From NCBI GenBank assembly GCA_024641285.1, contig JAHEDH010000012.1:1-40342 (forward strand): a stretch of DNA of 40,342 nt, given 5' to 3'. This stretch comes from a bacterium. GTDB lineage: Bacteria; Actinomycetota; Acidimicrobiia; Spongiisociales; ZC4RG35. Position numbers and translations under genes: made by a program. The notes below the pieces were generated by a model, which was given only the letters and a program-made list of their open reading frames with translations, did no database searches and was not told where the DNA came from. Shown piece by piece: positions 24,681-33,376 of the stretch. Numbering within the stretch: the first letter of the stretch is position 1; every line of letters begins with the position of its first letter.

Positions 24681-25234
24681 GGGTCGAGCGACCCGACGAA
24701 CGCCGACACCGCGGCAATCAGTGGTTCGACGTGCGGGGCATGGCGACAGCTGTGTGAGAGCTCGAGCTGCACACCCCCGCGTCGAGGGAGGTTGACCGGG
24801 TTGGCGGGGTGCGCCCCTCGCAGCCCGCTGGGGATGTCGTCGCCGGTGACCACATCGAGGTCGGTGCCGTGACGGAGCCTGTCGGCCATCTCGCCCGCCA
24901 AACCGCCAGAACCGCCACCCACCAGCACCGTGCGTTCGAGATGGCGGCGACCGAAGCCGTGGAGTGAGACCGCAATGTCCACGTGGTCGATGAAGCGCGC
25001 CAGCCGGTCGCTCGTTGCCGGGTCGTAGTGGATCGAGGGGACGTGCCATGCCAGCGCGTCCGACTGGGTGACGACGTAGAGCGACGCTCCGGTGCGGGCG
25101 GCGATCGACCGGGCGATCCGGGCCGTCCCCTTTTCGATCCCACCGTGGAGCGCCATGACACCGACCGGGGATCTCAGGTCGACGTGCTCGGAGACGTCCG
25201 GATGCGCGAGGAGTTGATCGAACACGCTCGGCAT
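24674..25234 (-). CDS. Poly-gamma-glutamate hydrolase-like protein (PghP/DUF867 type)
   Basis: 186 residues from ATG 25234. 'VMALHGGIEKGTARIARSIAA' supplies the His and Glu zinc ligands of the carboxypeptidase-like fold of phage PghP, with 'HVDIAVSLHGFG' giving the second His. 'RRHLERTVLVGGG' and 'RRGGVQLELSHS', with its catalytic Glu, follow. Such enzymes cleave gamma-linked polyglutamate or act as related amidases. I see no signal peptide, so it may be cytosolic and could act on a gamma-glutamyl cofactor tail. The track ORF reaches 25723 but enters the divergent Fe-S gene; the family N-terminus fits 25234. Confidence 0.78.
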   Translation of the reverse strand: MPSVFDQLLAHPDVSEHVDLRSPVGVMALHGGIEKGTARIARSIAARTGASLYVVTQSDALAWHVPSIHYDPATSDRLARFIDHVDIAVSLHGFGRRHLERTVLVGGGSGGLAGEMADRLRHGTDLDVVTGDDIPSGLRGAHPANPVNLPRRGGVQLELSHSCRHAPHVEPLIAAVSAFVGSLDPG

Positions 25235-25283
25235 TGTGGTGGGTCCCGGCGGCGAGCGTGTGTTTGAGTCGATGTTCAAGTTC

Positions 25284-25313
25284 TTGGGGCGCGGGAGTGG
25301 TGTGGCGTAGTAT
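25284..25313 (+). promoter_or_regulatory. Candidate promoter of the EtfD-like gene (TTGGGG ... TAGTAT)
   Basis: TTGGGG (25284-25289), an 18-bp spacer, TAGTAT (25308-25313), then 8 nt to the ATG at 25322. It predicts a leaderless or nearly leaderless transcript. Confidence 0.45.
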
Positions 25314-25321
25314 TTCGCCCC

Positions 25322-27526
25322 ATGACAGCGACCGCCGAGCGCCCGGACACAGACGACAACACCGAGGCGGAAGTCGGGGGATCCCGACGTCCGACGCCGA
25401 GCCAGATCCTGCTCGGATCGGGTGTGGTGGCAGCGCTGGCGATCATGGCGGCGTGGCCGCTGGGATCGATCAGTGCGAAGTTTGTCCCAGAGGTCGGCCG
25501 GGAGATCTTCGGCAACATCCCAGGGTTCGTCAAGGCGTCGTTCTACGTCACCACCGGCGTCACGGTCGGGATCATGTTCTATCTCTTCTCGTTGCGGGCG
25601 AAGAACTGGTCGCGGGGACAGTCGGAGCGGCGCACCGGACGCTGGCTCGAGCGGTACAAGGCGTTCGAACGCGGGGTCAGCATGCGGACGCTGCTGCGGG
25701 ACCGCCAGGCCGGTCTGATGCACTCGATGGTGTATTTCGGGTTCATCGTGCTGTTCGTCGGCACCGTCACGCTCGAGATCGACAATCTGCTGCCCTCCAA
25801 TCTCAAGTTCCTCCAGGGGATCTTCTATCAGGGGTACTCGGCCGTCCTCGACGCCGCTTCGCTGGTGTATCTGGGAGGCCTCGGATGGGCGTTCGTCCGC
25901 CGCTACGTCCAGCGTCCTTGGCGGTTGCGCTCAAAGACCAGGCACGAGGATGCGTGGATCCTCGCCACGCTGGCGATCATCGGATTCACGGGGCTCGCCA
26001 CCGAGGCGGCCCGCATCCGAGTGATGGGCCAGCCCGACTTCGAGGTGTGGTCGTTCGTCGGACATCCGTTGTCCTCGCTGGTGCCCGAGGCGACGGCGGC
26101 CGGCTGGCATCAGGCGTTCTGGGTGGCGCACGCCGTTTCGTTTGCCGCCTTCCTGGTGGTGTTGCCGACCACGAAGCTCCGGCACATGGTCACGTCGCCG
26201 GCGAACATGTTCCTCTCTCCGAAGGACCGCCCCAAGGGTGCAATGAAGCAGATGCCGAACCTGCTGGAGGCCGAGGACATCGACGTCATCGGTGCCTCGA
26301 CGATATCGGAGTTCAGCTGGAAGCAACTCTTCGACACCGATGCGTGCACCGTCTGCGGGCGGTGCACCTCGGTCTGCCCGGCGAACATCACCGGCAAACC
26401 GTTGGACCCCCGCGAGATGGTCCTCAAGACCGGCCAGGTGATGACGGCCAGCGGCAGCCCGGTGGTCTCGCCTCCGGTCGGGATGGCACCGGGGATCGTC
26501 ATCGACGGCGAGTCGGTGTTCCAGCGGATCCAGCCCGAAGAGGTCTGGGCCTGCACCACCTGTCGAGCGTGCGACGAGATCTGCCCGGTCAACATCGAGA
26601 TCCTCGACAAGATCCTGGACATGCGCCGCTACCTGTCGCTGATGGAATCGAACTTCCCGAGCGAGCTCGGCAAGGCCTACATGGCGATGGAGAACCAGGG
26701 CAACCCCTGGGGGATGGGCCAGCACAACCGGGCCGACTGGACGTCGAAGCTCGATTTCGACGTGAAGATCCTCGGGGAGGATGGCGTCGACTCCGCCGAG
26801 TACCTCTGGTATGTGGGCTGTGCGGGCAGCTTCGACGATCGCAACCAGCATGTGACGATCTCACTCGCCAAGCTCCTCAACGAGGCCGGCATCGACTTCG
26901 CGATTCTCGGCCCCCGCGAGATGTGCAACGGCGACCCTGCCAGACGGTCCGGGAACGAGTTCATCTGGCAGCAGCTCGCCCTCCAGAACATCGAGACGTT
27001 CGACGACCTCGGCGTGAAGAAGGTCATCACCCAATGCCCGCACTGCTTCAACACGCTCGCAAACGAGTACCCGCAGATGGGTGGCGACTACGAGGTCGTG
27101 CACCACACCGAGGTGCTCGCCGAGCTGGTCCGCCAGAATCGGCTCAATGGCTCGGCGAAGGGCTCGGAGAAGAAGAAGGTCACCTATCACGACCCGTGTT
27201 ATCTCGGCCGCCACAACGACATCTATCTCGCTCCACGAGAGGTCGTGGCCGCCTCCGGCAACGTCGAGATGGTCGAGATGCCCCGCCATGGGACCCGAGG
27301 GCTGTGCTGTGGTGCCGGCGGCTCGCGCTTCTGGATGGAGGAGCACACCGGCAAGAAAGTGAACATCGAGCGCGCCGAAGAGGCGCTCGCCACGGGAGCG
27401 AGCGAGATCGCCGTCTCCTGTCCCTACTGCTACGTGATGATCGACGACGGCGTGAAGGAGCTCGGCAAGGGCGACGAGGTGCGCGTTCGCGACGTCGCCC
27501 AGCTGCTGACCGACGGCTACGACTGA
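25322..27526 (+). CDS. Membrane Fe-S oxidoreductase, EtfD/ETF:menaquinone oxidoreductase-like
   Basis: 734 residues. After a hydrophilic N-terminus come about five or six membrane segments (30-285) of NarI/HdrE-like type, with candidate haem histidines H134, H263 and H270. Two 4Fe-4S clusters follow: C342-x2-C345-x2-C348-x3-C352-P and C411-x2-C414-x2-C417-x3-C421-P. The C-terminus has two CCG domains ('WYVGCAGSFDDR', 'CPHCFNTLANEYP'; 'GLCCGAGGSRFW', 'SCPYCYVMIDDG') as in heterodisulfide reductase subunit B. This is the layout of EtfD (Rv0338c), which passes electrons from ETF and beta-oxidation to menaquinone. No etfAB is in the window. It fits the acyl-CoA metabolism genes nearby only in a general way. 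Confidence 0.87.
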   Translation: MTATAERPDTDDNTEAEVGGSRRPTPSQILLGSGVVAALAIMAAWPLGSISAKFVPEVGREIFGNIPGFVKASFYVTTGVTVGIMFYLFSLRAKNWSRGQSERRTGRWLERYKAFERGVSMRTLLRDRQAGLMHSMVYFGFIVLFVGTVTLEIDNLLPSNLKFLQGIFYQGYSAVLDAASLVYLGGLGWAFVRRYVQRPWRLRSKTRHEDAWILATLAIIGFTGLATEAARIRVMGQPDFEVWSFVGHPLSSLVPEATAAGWHQAFWVAHAVSFAAFLVVLPTTKLRHMVTSPANMFLSPKDRPKGAMKQMPNLLEAEDIDVIGASTISEFSWKQLFDTDACTVCGRCTSVCPANITGKPLDPREMVLKTGQVMTASGSPVVSPPVGMAPGIVIDGESVFQRIQPEEVWACTTCRACDEICPVNIEILDKILDMRRYLSLMESNFPSELGKAYMAMENQGNPWGMGQHNRADWTSKLDFDVKILGEDGVDSAEYLWYVGCAGSFDDRNQHVTISLAKLLNEAGIDFAILGPREMCNGDPARRSGNEFIWQQLALQNIETFDDLGVKKVITQCPHCFNTLANEYPQMGGDYEVVHHTEVLAELVRQNRLNGSAKGSEKKKVTYHDPCYLGRHNDIYLAPREVVAASGNVEMVEMPRHGTRGLCCGAGGSRFWMEEHTGKKVNIERAEEALATGASEIAVSCPYCYVMIDDGVKELGKGDEVRVRDVAQLLTDGYD

Positions 27527-27717
27527 CCGGTGCATGCGTCGATCGATGTTCGCGCTCAGCGTCGCGTTGCCTTGCTTGGACGATGTCGTGTGGCGTGGTT
27601 CCACCAGCCCAGACGATGCGCTGAATCAAGGTGTGGCGCCGGTGGATGACTAGCCCGAACGCGCGGAACTTGAATAGCGCTAAAGTTCACGGAGAGTGGT
27701 TGTACATTGACCGTGGG

Positions 27718-27999
27718 ATGGGCAAACACACAGAGGGCTATCGGATGCCGAGGGCGACAACAGAATGCAGATCCGGCCGGCATGATTTCTCCGCACCGAT
27801 TGCGGTGGGTGTGGGGATTTCCAGGTCGACGTGCAGGCGGTGCGGAGCGGTAGAGCTCGACATCACCGAACAGACGGTCTCAGGCGCCAACCCGGGACTG
27901 TTCGGATCGGGAAGTCGGGATTCGATCTTCGCTGGTGGGCCGACAGGCTCGGACCTCCTAGCACCAGCGGGCTTCGGGGAAGCTCGACACCGCCGCTGA
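27718..27999 (+). CDS. Small putative zinc-binding protein, function unknown
   Basis: 93 residues from ATG 27718; ATG 27745 is an alternative. C17-x4-H22 and C39-x2-C42 ('CRRCGAVELDI') look like a single zinc ribbon. The tail 'GLFGSGSRDSIFAGG' is flexible and glycine-rich. TACATT lies 9 nt before ATG 27718, and a GC-rich hairpin terminator follows, so it seems an independent transcription unit. The 190 bp upstream, after the EtfD-like gene, hold no gene I can support. I do not recognise the family. The extension of the track ORF to 27631 was rejected because it runs through the promoter. Confidence 0.6.
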   Translation: MGKHTEGYRMPRATTECRSGRHDFSAPIAVGVGISRSTCRRCGAVELDITEQTVSGANPGLFGSGSRDSIFAGGPTGSDLLAPAGFGEARHRR

Positions 28000-28020
28000 T
28001 TGTGAGGCATCGGGCAGTAA

Positions 28021-28048
28021 GACGGGGCGGCCAACAGGTCGCCCCGTC
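28021..28048 (+). terminator. Hairpin terminator after the small zinc protein gene
   Basis: GACGGGGCG, loop GCCAACAGGT, CGCCCCGTC: a perfect 9-bp GC-rich stem, 21 bp after the stop. It is followed by ATGCTGTGTTCTTG, so it has only a weak T-rich tail. Confidence 0.7.
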
Positions 28049-28057
28049 ATGCTGTGT

Positions 28058-28102
28058 TCTTGCCGGCCGACTTCCGGACAGGTGCGTTGGAGGTACACGG
28101 GG
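28058..28102. repeat. 45-bp direct repeat, copy 1
   Basis: TCTTGCCGGCCGACTTCCGG... to GGTACACGGGG. It matches 28185-28229 with a single mismatch (T/C at 28083/28210), 127 bp apart. It lies in a 317-bp noncoding stretch (28000-28316) that otherwise holds a terminator, a heptamer array and a promoter. Confidence 0.9.
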
Positions 28103-28184
28103 AGTCACGAGTCCGGAACAGACGCCGGTCGGCCGGGGCTGCCGCTCGCGGGGTTCGGGTGGGTTGTTGTGATCGTGCGTGTGG

Positions 28185-28229
28185 TCTTGCCGGCCGACTT
28201 CCGGACAGGCGCGTTGGAGGTACACGGGG
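28185..28229. repeat. 45-bp direct repeat, copy 2
   Basis: Second copy of the 28058-28102 repeat, running straight into a heptamer array at its 3' end. Confidence 0.9.
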
Positions 28230-28284
28230 CGTGTGGCGTGTCGCGTGTCGCGTGTGGCGTGTGGCGTGAGGCGTGACGCTCGCG
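28229..28284. repeat. Heptamer array GCGTGTS x7-8
   Basis: Reads GCGTGTG GCGTGTC GCGTGTC GCGTGTG GCGTGTG GCGTGAG GCGTGAC GCTCGCG in perfect register, ending 20 bp before the -10 of the lipoprotein operon. Confidence 0.9.
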
Positions 28285-28303
28285 GATACCGGTTCCCGGC
28301 CTC

Positions 28304-28309
28304 TACCCT
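28304..28309 (+). promoter_or_regulatory. -10 element (TACCCT) for the leaderless lipoprotein/ABC operon
   Basis: TACCCT, 7-nt gap CATGAGC, then ATG 28317. The in-frame ATG at 28311 is only 1 nt from the -10. Confidence 0.6.
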
Positions 28310-28316
28310 CATGAGC

Positions 28317-28898
28317 ATGCGTCGGATCGCTCTCGTTCTCACACTCGCCGTGCTGGCGGTTGCGTGCAGCCAAGGGGCCGAGGAGCCCCCCGAATCCACG
28401 ATTCCCAGCTCCGAGGACCTCTCCGCATCGGCCGACGCGTCGGCGGACACCACCACCACGACCCTCGGCCGACTCGGGTTGGAACAGGCGACGCTCGAGT
28501 TCACCGCCTGCATGCGAGAGCAGGGGATCGACACCCCCGACATCCGACTGGACGCCCAGGGACGTCCGGTGCTCGACGACCTGATCGAATCGGTCGACAC
28601 CACGACCGCGGAGTTCCGCGTCGCGCTGGCGGAGTGCGCCTCGATCCTCACCCGGGCCGGGGCGCTCGATCTCCGCACCGATCCGGAGTTGCAGGCGGTG
28701 ATCATCGATCAGCTACAGGAGTTCTCCGAATGCGCCCGGCGTGAGGGGCTGAGAGACTTCCCGGATCCGGATCCGGCGTTCACGGGCACCGGCTCGCCGT
28801 ACCCGTTCGAAGAGATACCCTTCTCCGATCCTGCCTTTCAGAAAGCCCTGGTGGCGTGCCAGGAACTGCTCGGCAACCTGACTGTGAACGGGGGATGA
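28317..28898 (+). CDS. Putative lipoprotein, first gene of an ABC efflux-type operon
   Basis: 193 residues. It has a lipoprotein signal peptide 'LAVLAVAC' with the lipobox Cys at about 16, then a Ser/Thr/Asp-rich linker. A helical domain carries paired cysteines ('FTACMREQGIDTPD', 'ALAECASIL', 'FSECARREGL', 'ALVACQELL') that could form two disulfides outside the membrane. It resembles small actinobacterial lipoproteins encoded before PG-binding/ABC export genes; the role is unknown. The track ORF starts at 28179 inside the repeats; ATG 28317 fits the promoter and the signal peptide. Its stop overlaps the next start (ATGA). Confidence 0.82.
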   Translation: MRRIALVLTLAVLAVACSQGAEEPPESTIPSSEDLSASADASADTTTTTLGRLGLEQATLEFTACMREQGIDTPDIRLDAQGRPVLDDLIESVDTTTAEFRVALAECASILTRAGALDLRTDPELQAVIIDQLQEFSECARREGLRDFPDPDPAFTGTGSPYPFEEIPFSDPAFQKALVACQELLGNLTVNGG

Positions 28899-29938
28899 GG
28901 CGCCTCGCGCTGCTGATCGGAGTCCTGGTCGTCGGAGCGGCGGCCGGCGTCATCGCCACACAGCTGGGGTCCGACGACCCCGAGATCACCGAGTCGACTC
29001 GGCTCCCGGTCGAGTTCGCCGACGTGATTCGCACAGATCTCGTCCAAACCGAGACGCTCGACGGCTCGCTGAGGTTCGCCGACCCTGATCGCCTGCTCTC
29101 GCAAGCGGCCGGCACCATCACCGACCTCCCGGAAGAGGGAACGCGACTCGAGATCGGCGACACGGCATTCGAGCTCGACGGGATTCCTGTCGAGCTCCTC
29201 CAAGGCGAGCGACCTGCCTGGCGCCCGTTCCTCGACGGGATGGACGACGGCGCCGACGTCGAGCAGCTCGAACGCAATCTCCAACGACTCGGATACGACC
29301 CGGGTGAACCCGATCGCGAGTTCGACGACGACACGATCGCTGCGATCGAAGCCTGGCAGGAGGACCGCGGGCGCGAGGTCACCGGCCAAATCGAACTCGG
29401 GACGGTTGCCTTCGCCGCGACCGGGTTCCGGGTGGGGGCGCTGATCGCAGCGAAGGGTTCGACGGTGGCGCCGGGAGGCGCGGTCTACGAGACCAGCAGT
29501 CTCGATCAGGAGGTGGTGATCGAACTCGACCCCAACGACCTCGATCTGGTGACACTCGGTGCGGTGGTGACGGTCGTGTTACCGGACGACACCGAAGTGC
29601 CGGGCGAGATCGCAGAGATCGGCAAAGTCGTCCGACGGTCGGGCCCCGAGCCCGACAGCCCGGGGGTGCTCGACGTCATCGTCTCGATCGATGCGACCTC
29701 GTTCGACCTCGAGCGGGCGCCGGTGGAAGTCGAGGTCGAGAGCGATCGAGCCTCAGGTGTCCTGGCGGTCCCCGTGAGGGCACTGGTTTCGCTCTCCGAC
29801 GGCGGCTACGCAGTGGAGGTCCGAGAAGGAGCCGACTCACGGCTGATAGGTGTCTCCATCGGGGACTTCGCCGGCGGGCTCGTCGAGATCGAGGGTGACC
29901 TCGACGAAGGCGATTCCGTTGTCGTCCCGGCCGGTTGA
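28895..29938 (+). CDS. Peptidoglycan-binding membrane-fusion/adaptor protein (MacA-like)
   Basis: 347 residues. One N-terminal membrane helix (3-22), then a periplasm-side barrel segment. A PG_binding_1 domain follows at about 118-165 ('EQLERNLQRLGYDPGEPD', 'AAIEAWQEDRG'), then lipoyl/HlyD-like beta domains ('VTVVLPDDTEVPGEIAEIG', 'VPVRALVSLSDGGYAVEV'). This arrangement is common in actinobacteria directly upstream of MacB-type ABC genes, where the protein links the transporter to the cell wall. ATG overlaps the lipoprotein stop. The cargo, perhaps an antimicrobial, lipid or peptide, is not predictable. Confidence 0.87.
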   Translation: MRRLALLIGVLVVGAAAGVIATQLGSDDPEITESTRLPVEFADVIRTDLVQTETLDGSLRFADPDRLLSQAAGTITDLPEEGTRLEIGDTAFELDGIPVELLQGERPAWRPFLDGMDDGADVEQLERNLQRLGYDPGEPDREFDDDTIAAIEAWQEDRGREVTGQIELGTVAFAATGFRVGALIAAKGSTVAPGGAVYETSSLDQEVVIELDPNDLDLVTLGAVVTVVLPDDTEVPGEIAEIGKVVRRSGPEPDSPGVLDVIVSIDATSFDLERAPVEVEVESDRASGVLAVPVRALVSLSDGGYAVEVREGADSRLIGVSIGDFAGGLVEIEGDLDEGDSVVVPAG

Positions 29939-29939
29939 C

Positions 29940-30611
29940 GTGGCGATCGTCCTGTCCCTGGCCGATGTGGTGAAGGAGTATCCGGGGCCCCCTCCGGTCC
30001 GGGCGGTCGACGGGATCAGCCTCGATGTCGAAGCCGGCGAACTCGTCGCGGTCGTGGGACCGAGCGGCTCCGGCAAGAGCACACTGCTCCACATCATGGG
30101 AGCCCTCGACCTCCCCACGTCCGGTGACGTGGTGGTCGACGGGAACGCGGTCGCTTCGATGTCCGATCGCGAGCTTTCGGCGCTCCGCGCCCACACGCTC
30201 GGCTTCGTCTTCCAGGAGTTCTTCCTGATCGACGGAGTCTCGGCCACCGAGAATGTCGCGCAAGGGCTGCTCTACCGGGGGATCGGTCCGGACGAGCGCA
30301 GCAAACGGGCGAGATCGGCGCTCGAGCGCGTCGGGCTGGGAGGTCGACTGGGGCACCTGCCGAGCCAGCTCTCGGGAGGTGAGCGGCAGCGAGTGGCGAT
30401 CGCCCGAGCGCTCGTCGGCGACCCTGCGATCATGTTTGCCGACGAGCCGACCGGAAACCTCGACTCGGTGACTTCCGGTGAGATCATCGAACTGTTTCTC
30501 GCCCTCAACGCCGAGGGTTCGACGATTGTCGTGATCACCCACGATCACGAACTGGCGAGCCGGTTTCCGCGCCAGGTCCGGCTCCGTGACGGGCGCCTGG
30601 AGATGTCGTGA
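29940..30611 (+). CDS. ABC transporter ATP-binding protein (MacB/LolD-like)
   Basis: 223 residues from GTG 29940, one base after the adaptor stop. Walker A 'GPSGSGKST', Q-loop 'VFQEFFLI', signature '[15 protein letters not shown]', Walker B '[13 protein letters not shown]' and the H-loop 'VITHDHELA'. 'DEPTGNLD' is typical of the MacB/LolD/FtsE group. It powers the permease encoded next, whose start overlaps the stop (GTGA). The track's upstream start lies inside the adaptor gene and is rejected. Confidence 0.93.
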   Translation: MAIVLSLADVVKEYPGPPPVRAVDGISLDVEAGELVAVVGPSGSGKSTLLHIMGALDLPTSGDVVVDGNAVASMSDRELSALRAHTLGFVFQEFFLIDGVSATENVAQGLLYRGIGPDERSKRARSALERVGLGGRLGHLPSQLSGGERQRVAIARALVGDPAIMFADEPTGNLDSVTSGEIIELFLALNAEGSTIVVITHDHELASRFPRQVRLRDGRLEMS

Positions 30612-31792
30612 AGTCGAAGCTTCGGTTCGCCGACACGCTCGGGTTGGCCTGGCTCGGCCTCCGTGCGCGGTCCGGCAGGACGGCGCTGACGTCGCTGGGG
30701 ATCGCCATCGGGATCGCCGCGGTTGTGGCCGTGATCGGGATCTCGGCCTCCGGGCGCGCCGATCTGCTCGCCGCGCTCGATCGGCTCGGCACCAACCTCC
30801 TGCGGGTCTCGGCGGGCCAGGGGATCCTCGGCGGGCCGGCCGAACTCCCGGAGGACGCGCCGGCGATGACCGCCAGGGTCGGCCCCGTCGAGGCGGTGAG
30901 CGCGGTTGCCCGCCTGGACGCGACCGTCCGGAGGACCGAGTTGATCCCAGAAGTCGAGACCGGAGGCCTGTCGGTCGTAGCCGTCGAACCCGATCTGTTC
31001 GACGTGCTCGGAGGAGAGATGGCGGCGGGAACGTTCCTCGATGCCGGCTCGTCCCGCCTTCCGGCGACCGTGCTCGGCTCCGTCGCCGCCGAGCGCCTCG
31101 GCGTGTCGACGCTCGCCTATCAGCAGATGGTCACGATCGATGGGCAGGAGTTCGTCGTCGTGGGGATCGCAGATGGACTCCAGCTCCACCCCGACTTGGA
31201 GCGATCGGCCCTCGTGGGATTCGATGTCGCCACCGCCGAGATCGGCGAGGCGCCTCTGTCGGCGATGTACGTGCGGGTCGATCCCACCAGCATCGATGAC
31301 GTGGTCGAGGTCATTCCGACGACGGTCAACCCCGAAAGCCCGGATCGGGTCGAGATCACGCGCCCGTCTGATGCCCTCGCTGCTCGAGAGGCGGCCGACG
31401 CCGCGCTGACGCAGCTGCTCATCGCCTTGGGCTCCGTTGCGCTGATCGTCGGAGGCGTAGCCATCGCCAACATCATGGTGATGTCGGTGCTCGAGCGGAG
31501 GATGGAGATCGGCGTGAGAAGGTCCCTCGGTGCGACCAGGGGACACATTCGGAGGCAGTTTCTCACCGAAGCGATTCTGTTGGCCGCCATCGGAGGGCTG
31601 GTTGGTGTCGGGTTGGGCGCGGGGATCACGTGGGGCTTCGCCGCAGCCCGTGGACTTCCGGTCACCGTTCCGATCGAGGCGCTCTTCGGGGCCGTCGGCG
31701 TGGCCCTCCTGATCGGAACGCTGGCCGGCCTGTACCCCGCCTCGCGTGCCGCAGCGATCCCCCCGTCCCAGGCGGTCCGCGGAACGAGATGA
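30608..31792 (+). CDS. ABC transporter permease, MacB/FtsX family
   Basis: 394 residues. One membrane helix near 25-50 ('[20 protein letters not shown]'), a large extracytoplasmic MacB-PCD domain (50-265), and three C-terminal helices (about 270-390) with the FtsX motif '[19 protein letters not shown]' and '[21 protein letters not shown]'. Together with the preceding lipoprotein, adaptor and ATPase it makes a complete mechanotransmission-type exporter. A perfect hairpin terminator follows four bases after the stop. Confidence 0.92.
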   Translation: MKSKLRFADTLGLAWLGLRARSGRTALTSLGIAIGIAAVVAVIGISASGRADLLAALDRLGTNLLRVSAGQGILGGPAELPEDAPAMTARVGPVEAVSAVARLDATVRRTELIPEVETGGLSVVAVEPDLFDVLGGEMAAGTFLDAGSSRLPATVLGSVAAERLGVSTLAYQQMVTIDGQEFVVVGIADGLQLHPDLERSALVGFDVATAEIGEAPLSAMYVRVDPTSIDDVVEVIPTTVNPESPDRVEITRPSDALAAREAADAALTQLLIALGSVALIVGGVAIANIMVMSVLERRMEIGVRRSLGATRGHIRRQFLTEAILLAAIGGLVGVGLGAGITWGFAAARGLPVTVPIEALFGAVGVALLIGTLAGLYPASRAAAIPPSQAVRGTR

Positions 31793-31795
31793 GGC

Positions 31796-31829
31796 GGGGC
31801 CGCGGGAACGTCTCCATTCCCGCGGCCCC
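31796..31829. terminator. Bidirectional hairpin terminator
   Basis: GGGGCCGCGGGAA, loop CGTCTCCA, TTCCCGCGGCCCC: a perfect 13-bp stem between the convergent permease and DUF4349 genes. Confidence 0.85.
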
Positions 31830-31838
31830 CTACGCCTC

Positions 31839-33188
31839 TCAGACGTCGACCAGCTCGGGCTCGGTGTCGGACTCGTCCCGGGTCACGACGGTCGGCACGG
31901 TCGTGCGGCGGCGCCGGACATACCACACGATCGGCACGATCCAGACGAACGGGAGGATCGCCCCGACAGCGAGAACCAGCAGTTCGCCCAGCGTGACGAG
32001 TGCCTCCCACGAGGCCTCGAGCCCGTCACGGAACGTGGGCAGGCCGCCCGGATCGACGGCTTGGAGCGTCGCCGTGGCGGTGCTCGCAACGCCGCGGCCA
32101 GGCAGGGGATCGCCGTTCTCGTCTATGGCGACCGCCGACACCCTGGTCTGGAGTCGGAACGTCTGCTCGGCTGTCAGCTCGTAGAAGTAGACCGCAGACT
32201 GACCCGGCTCGAGGATCTCCTCGGGTTGGATGAACACCGGGGTGAGATCGTCGAGTTCGAGCTCCAGGACCGGGTCGTTCAGCTGGATGTCGGTGAGCGA
32301 GGTGTCGCCGGTGTTGCGGATCTCGAAGCAGACCGTCGTCAGCGTGCCCTCGTCGACGACGAGATTGGCGGATCCGGGACAAGACAGCCCCTGATCGGCG
32401 GCACCCGGGTAGGAGGTGACGGAGACCGAGATCGAGGGCCGGATGACCGCTTCGGTGATGGTGAGTGTGATGGTGGCGAGGTCGACCTGATCCTGGACCG
32501 TCCGGAGCTGACCCCGAAGCGCTTCGAGATTGGTCTCGCGCTGAAGGAGCTGATTCTCCAGGTCGGCGATGTCATTGATGTTCGTGGCGTTCTCGAGCAG
32601 CGTGCGCAGGCGCTCGACGCTGGCAGCGGCCGTGTTGATCCTGCTCTCGAGATCGACGACCCGCTCGGTCACGTCATCGGCCGACACCTGCTGGTTGCGA
32701 ACGGTGCCGATCGAACCGAGTGCATCGAGCGCCTCGGAGAAGTCCTCGGGAAGCACTCGGAACACCAGCATCGTCCGCGGCTCCGGGCTGCCGGTGGTCT
32801 CCTGGCCGAACAACAGCCCGCCGAAGCGCTGCATGATCCGGCTCGCTTCACGCGTCGCCTCGGCGACGTCGTTCACTTCGACGGCGATCGACGCGGTGTA
32901 GACGATGTCGCGACCGAGGTCGATCGGATTTGCCTGCACGGTGAGGGCGCCGGAGCCGAGCGGGTCCTCGAGCGGGCTCTCTGCACTGTCGCCTCCGGTG
33001 GCGAGGTCGCCTTCCCGGACTGCTTCGCCGCTGAGCGCCATCTGGTCGAGGCCCCCGGCGTCGTCGGAGCTCGCCGCCTCAGGGGCGACGTTGATCGCTT
33101 CGGTGCCGTCGTCCCCGCTGCTGCATGCCGAGGCCACGAGGGCGATGATCACGGTGAGCACGATGAGTGTCAGTCGGTTTCGCTTCAT
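31839..33188 (-). CDS. DUF4349 lipoprotein with CARDB-like domain and C-terminal membrane helix
   Basis: 449 residues from ATG 33188, which has the near-ideal AAGGAGGT 6 nt upstream; this decides the start over the track's 33209. Lipobox in 'IIALVASACSSGDD'. The DUF4349 core ('VYTASIAVEVNDVAEATREAS', 'RVLPEDFSEALDALGSIG', 'VVDLESRI...') includes a long coiled coil (about 175-235), followed by a beta domain like those in DUF11/CARDB proteins ('VCFEIRNTGDTSLTDIQL'), and a membrane helix near 410-430 followed by RRRR. So it is exported, tethered at both ends and probably senses or scaffolds in the envelope. Function unknown. Confidence 0.87.
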   Translation of the reverse strand: MKRNRLTLIVLTVIIALVASACSSGDDGTEAINVAPEAASSDDAGGLDQMALSGEAVREGDLATGGDSAESPLEDPLGSGALTVQANPIDLGRDIVYTASIAVEVNDVAEATREASRIMQRFGGLLFGQETTGSPEPRTMLVFRVLPEDFSEALDALGSIGTVRNQQVSADDVTERVVDLESRINTAAASVERLRTLLENATNINDIADLENQLLQRETNLEALRGQLRTVQDQVDLATITLTITEAVIRPSISVSVTSYPGAADQGLSCPGSANLVVDEGTLTTVCFEIRNTGDTSLTDIQLNDPVLELELDDLTPVFIQPEEILEPGQSAVYFYELTAEQTFRLQTRVSAVAIDENGDPLPGRGVASTATATLQAVDPGGLPTFRDGLEASWEALVTLGELLVLAVGAILPFVWIVPIVWYVRRRRTTVPTVVTRDESDTEPELVDV

Positions 33189-33376
33189 CAGGTGACCTCC
33201 TTGGTCCACCCTCTGACGGCAGCCACCCTGCGTGAGGTTCCCGTCCTGGCTCCCCAGGTCCGGATCAGCTCGTGGGCGGCGGCGCGGTCAGCATGCGATG
33301 ACGAAGGGGGAGACCGTCTCGGTGTCCGGCGTCTGACCGAACATGAAAAGGGGCTGCATTGCCCTTGTGACCTGGC

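Noticed and set aside
25234-27624. 796-aa plus-strand ORF
   Set aside because: Out-of-frame shadow of the EtfD-like gene, which has clear Fe-S motifs in the other frame.
27527-27717. tRNA or small RNA after the EtfD-like gene
   Set aside because: I could not find a cloverleaf, T-loop sequence or clear stem.
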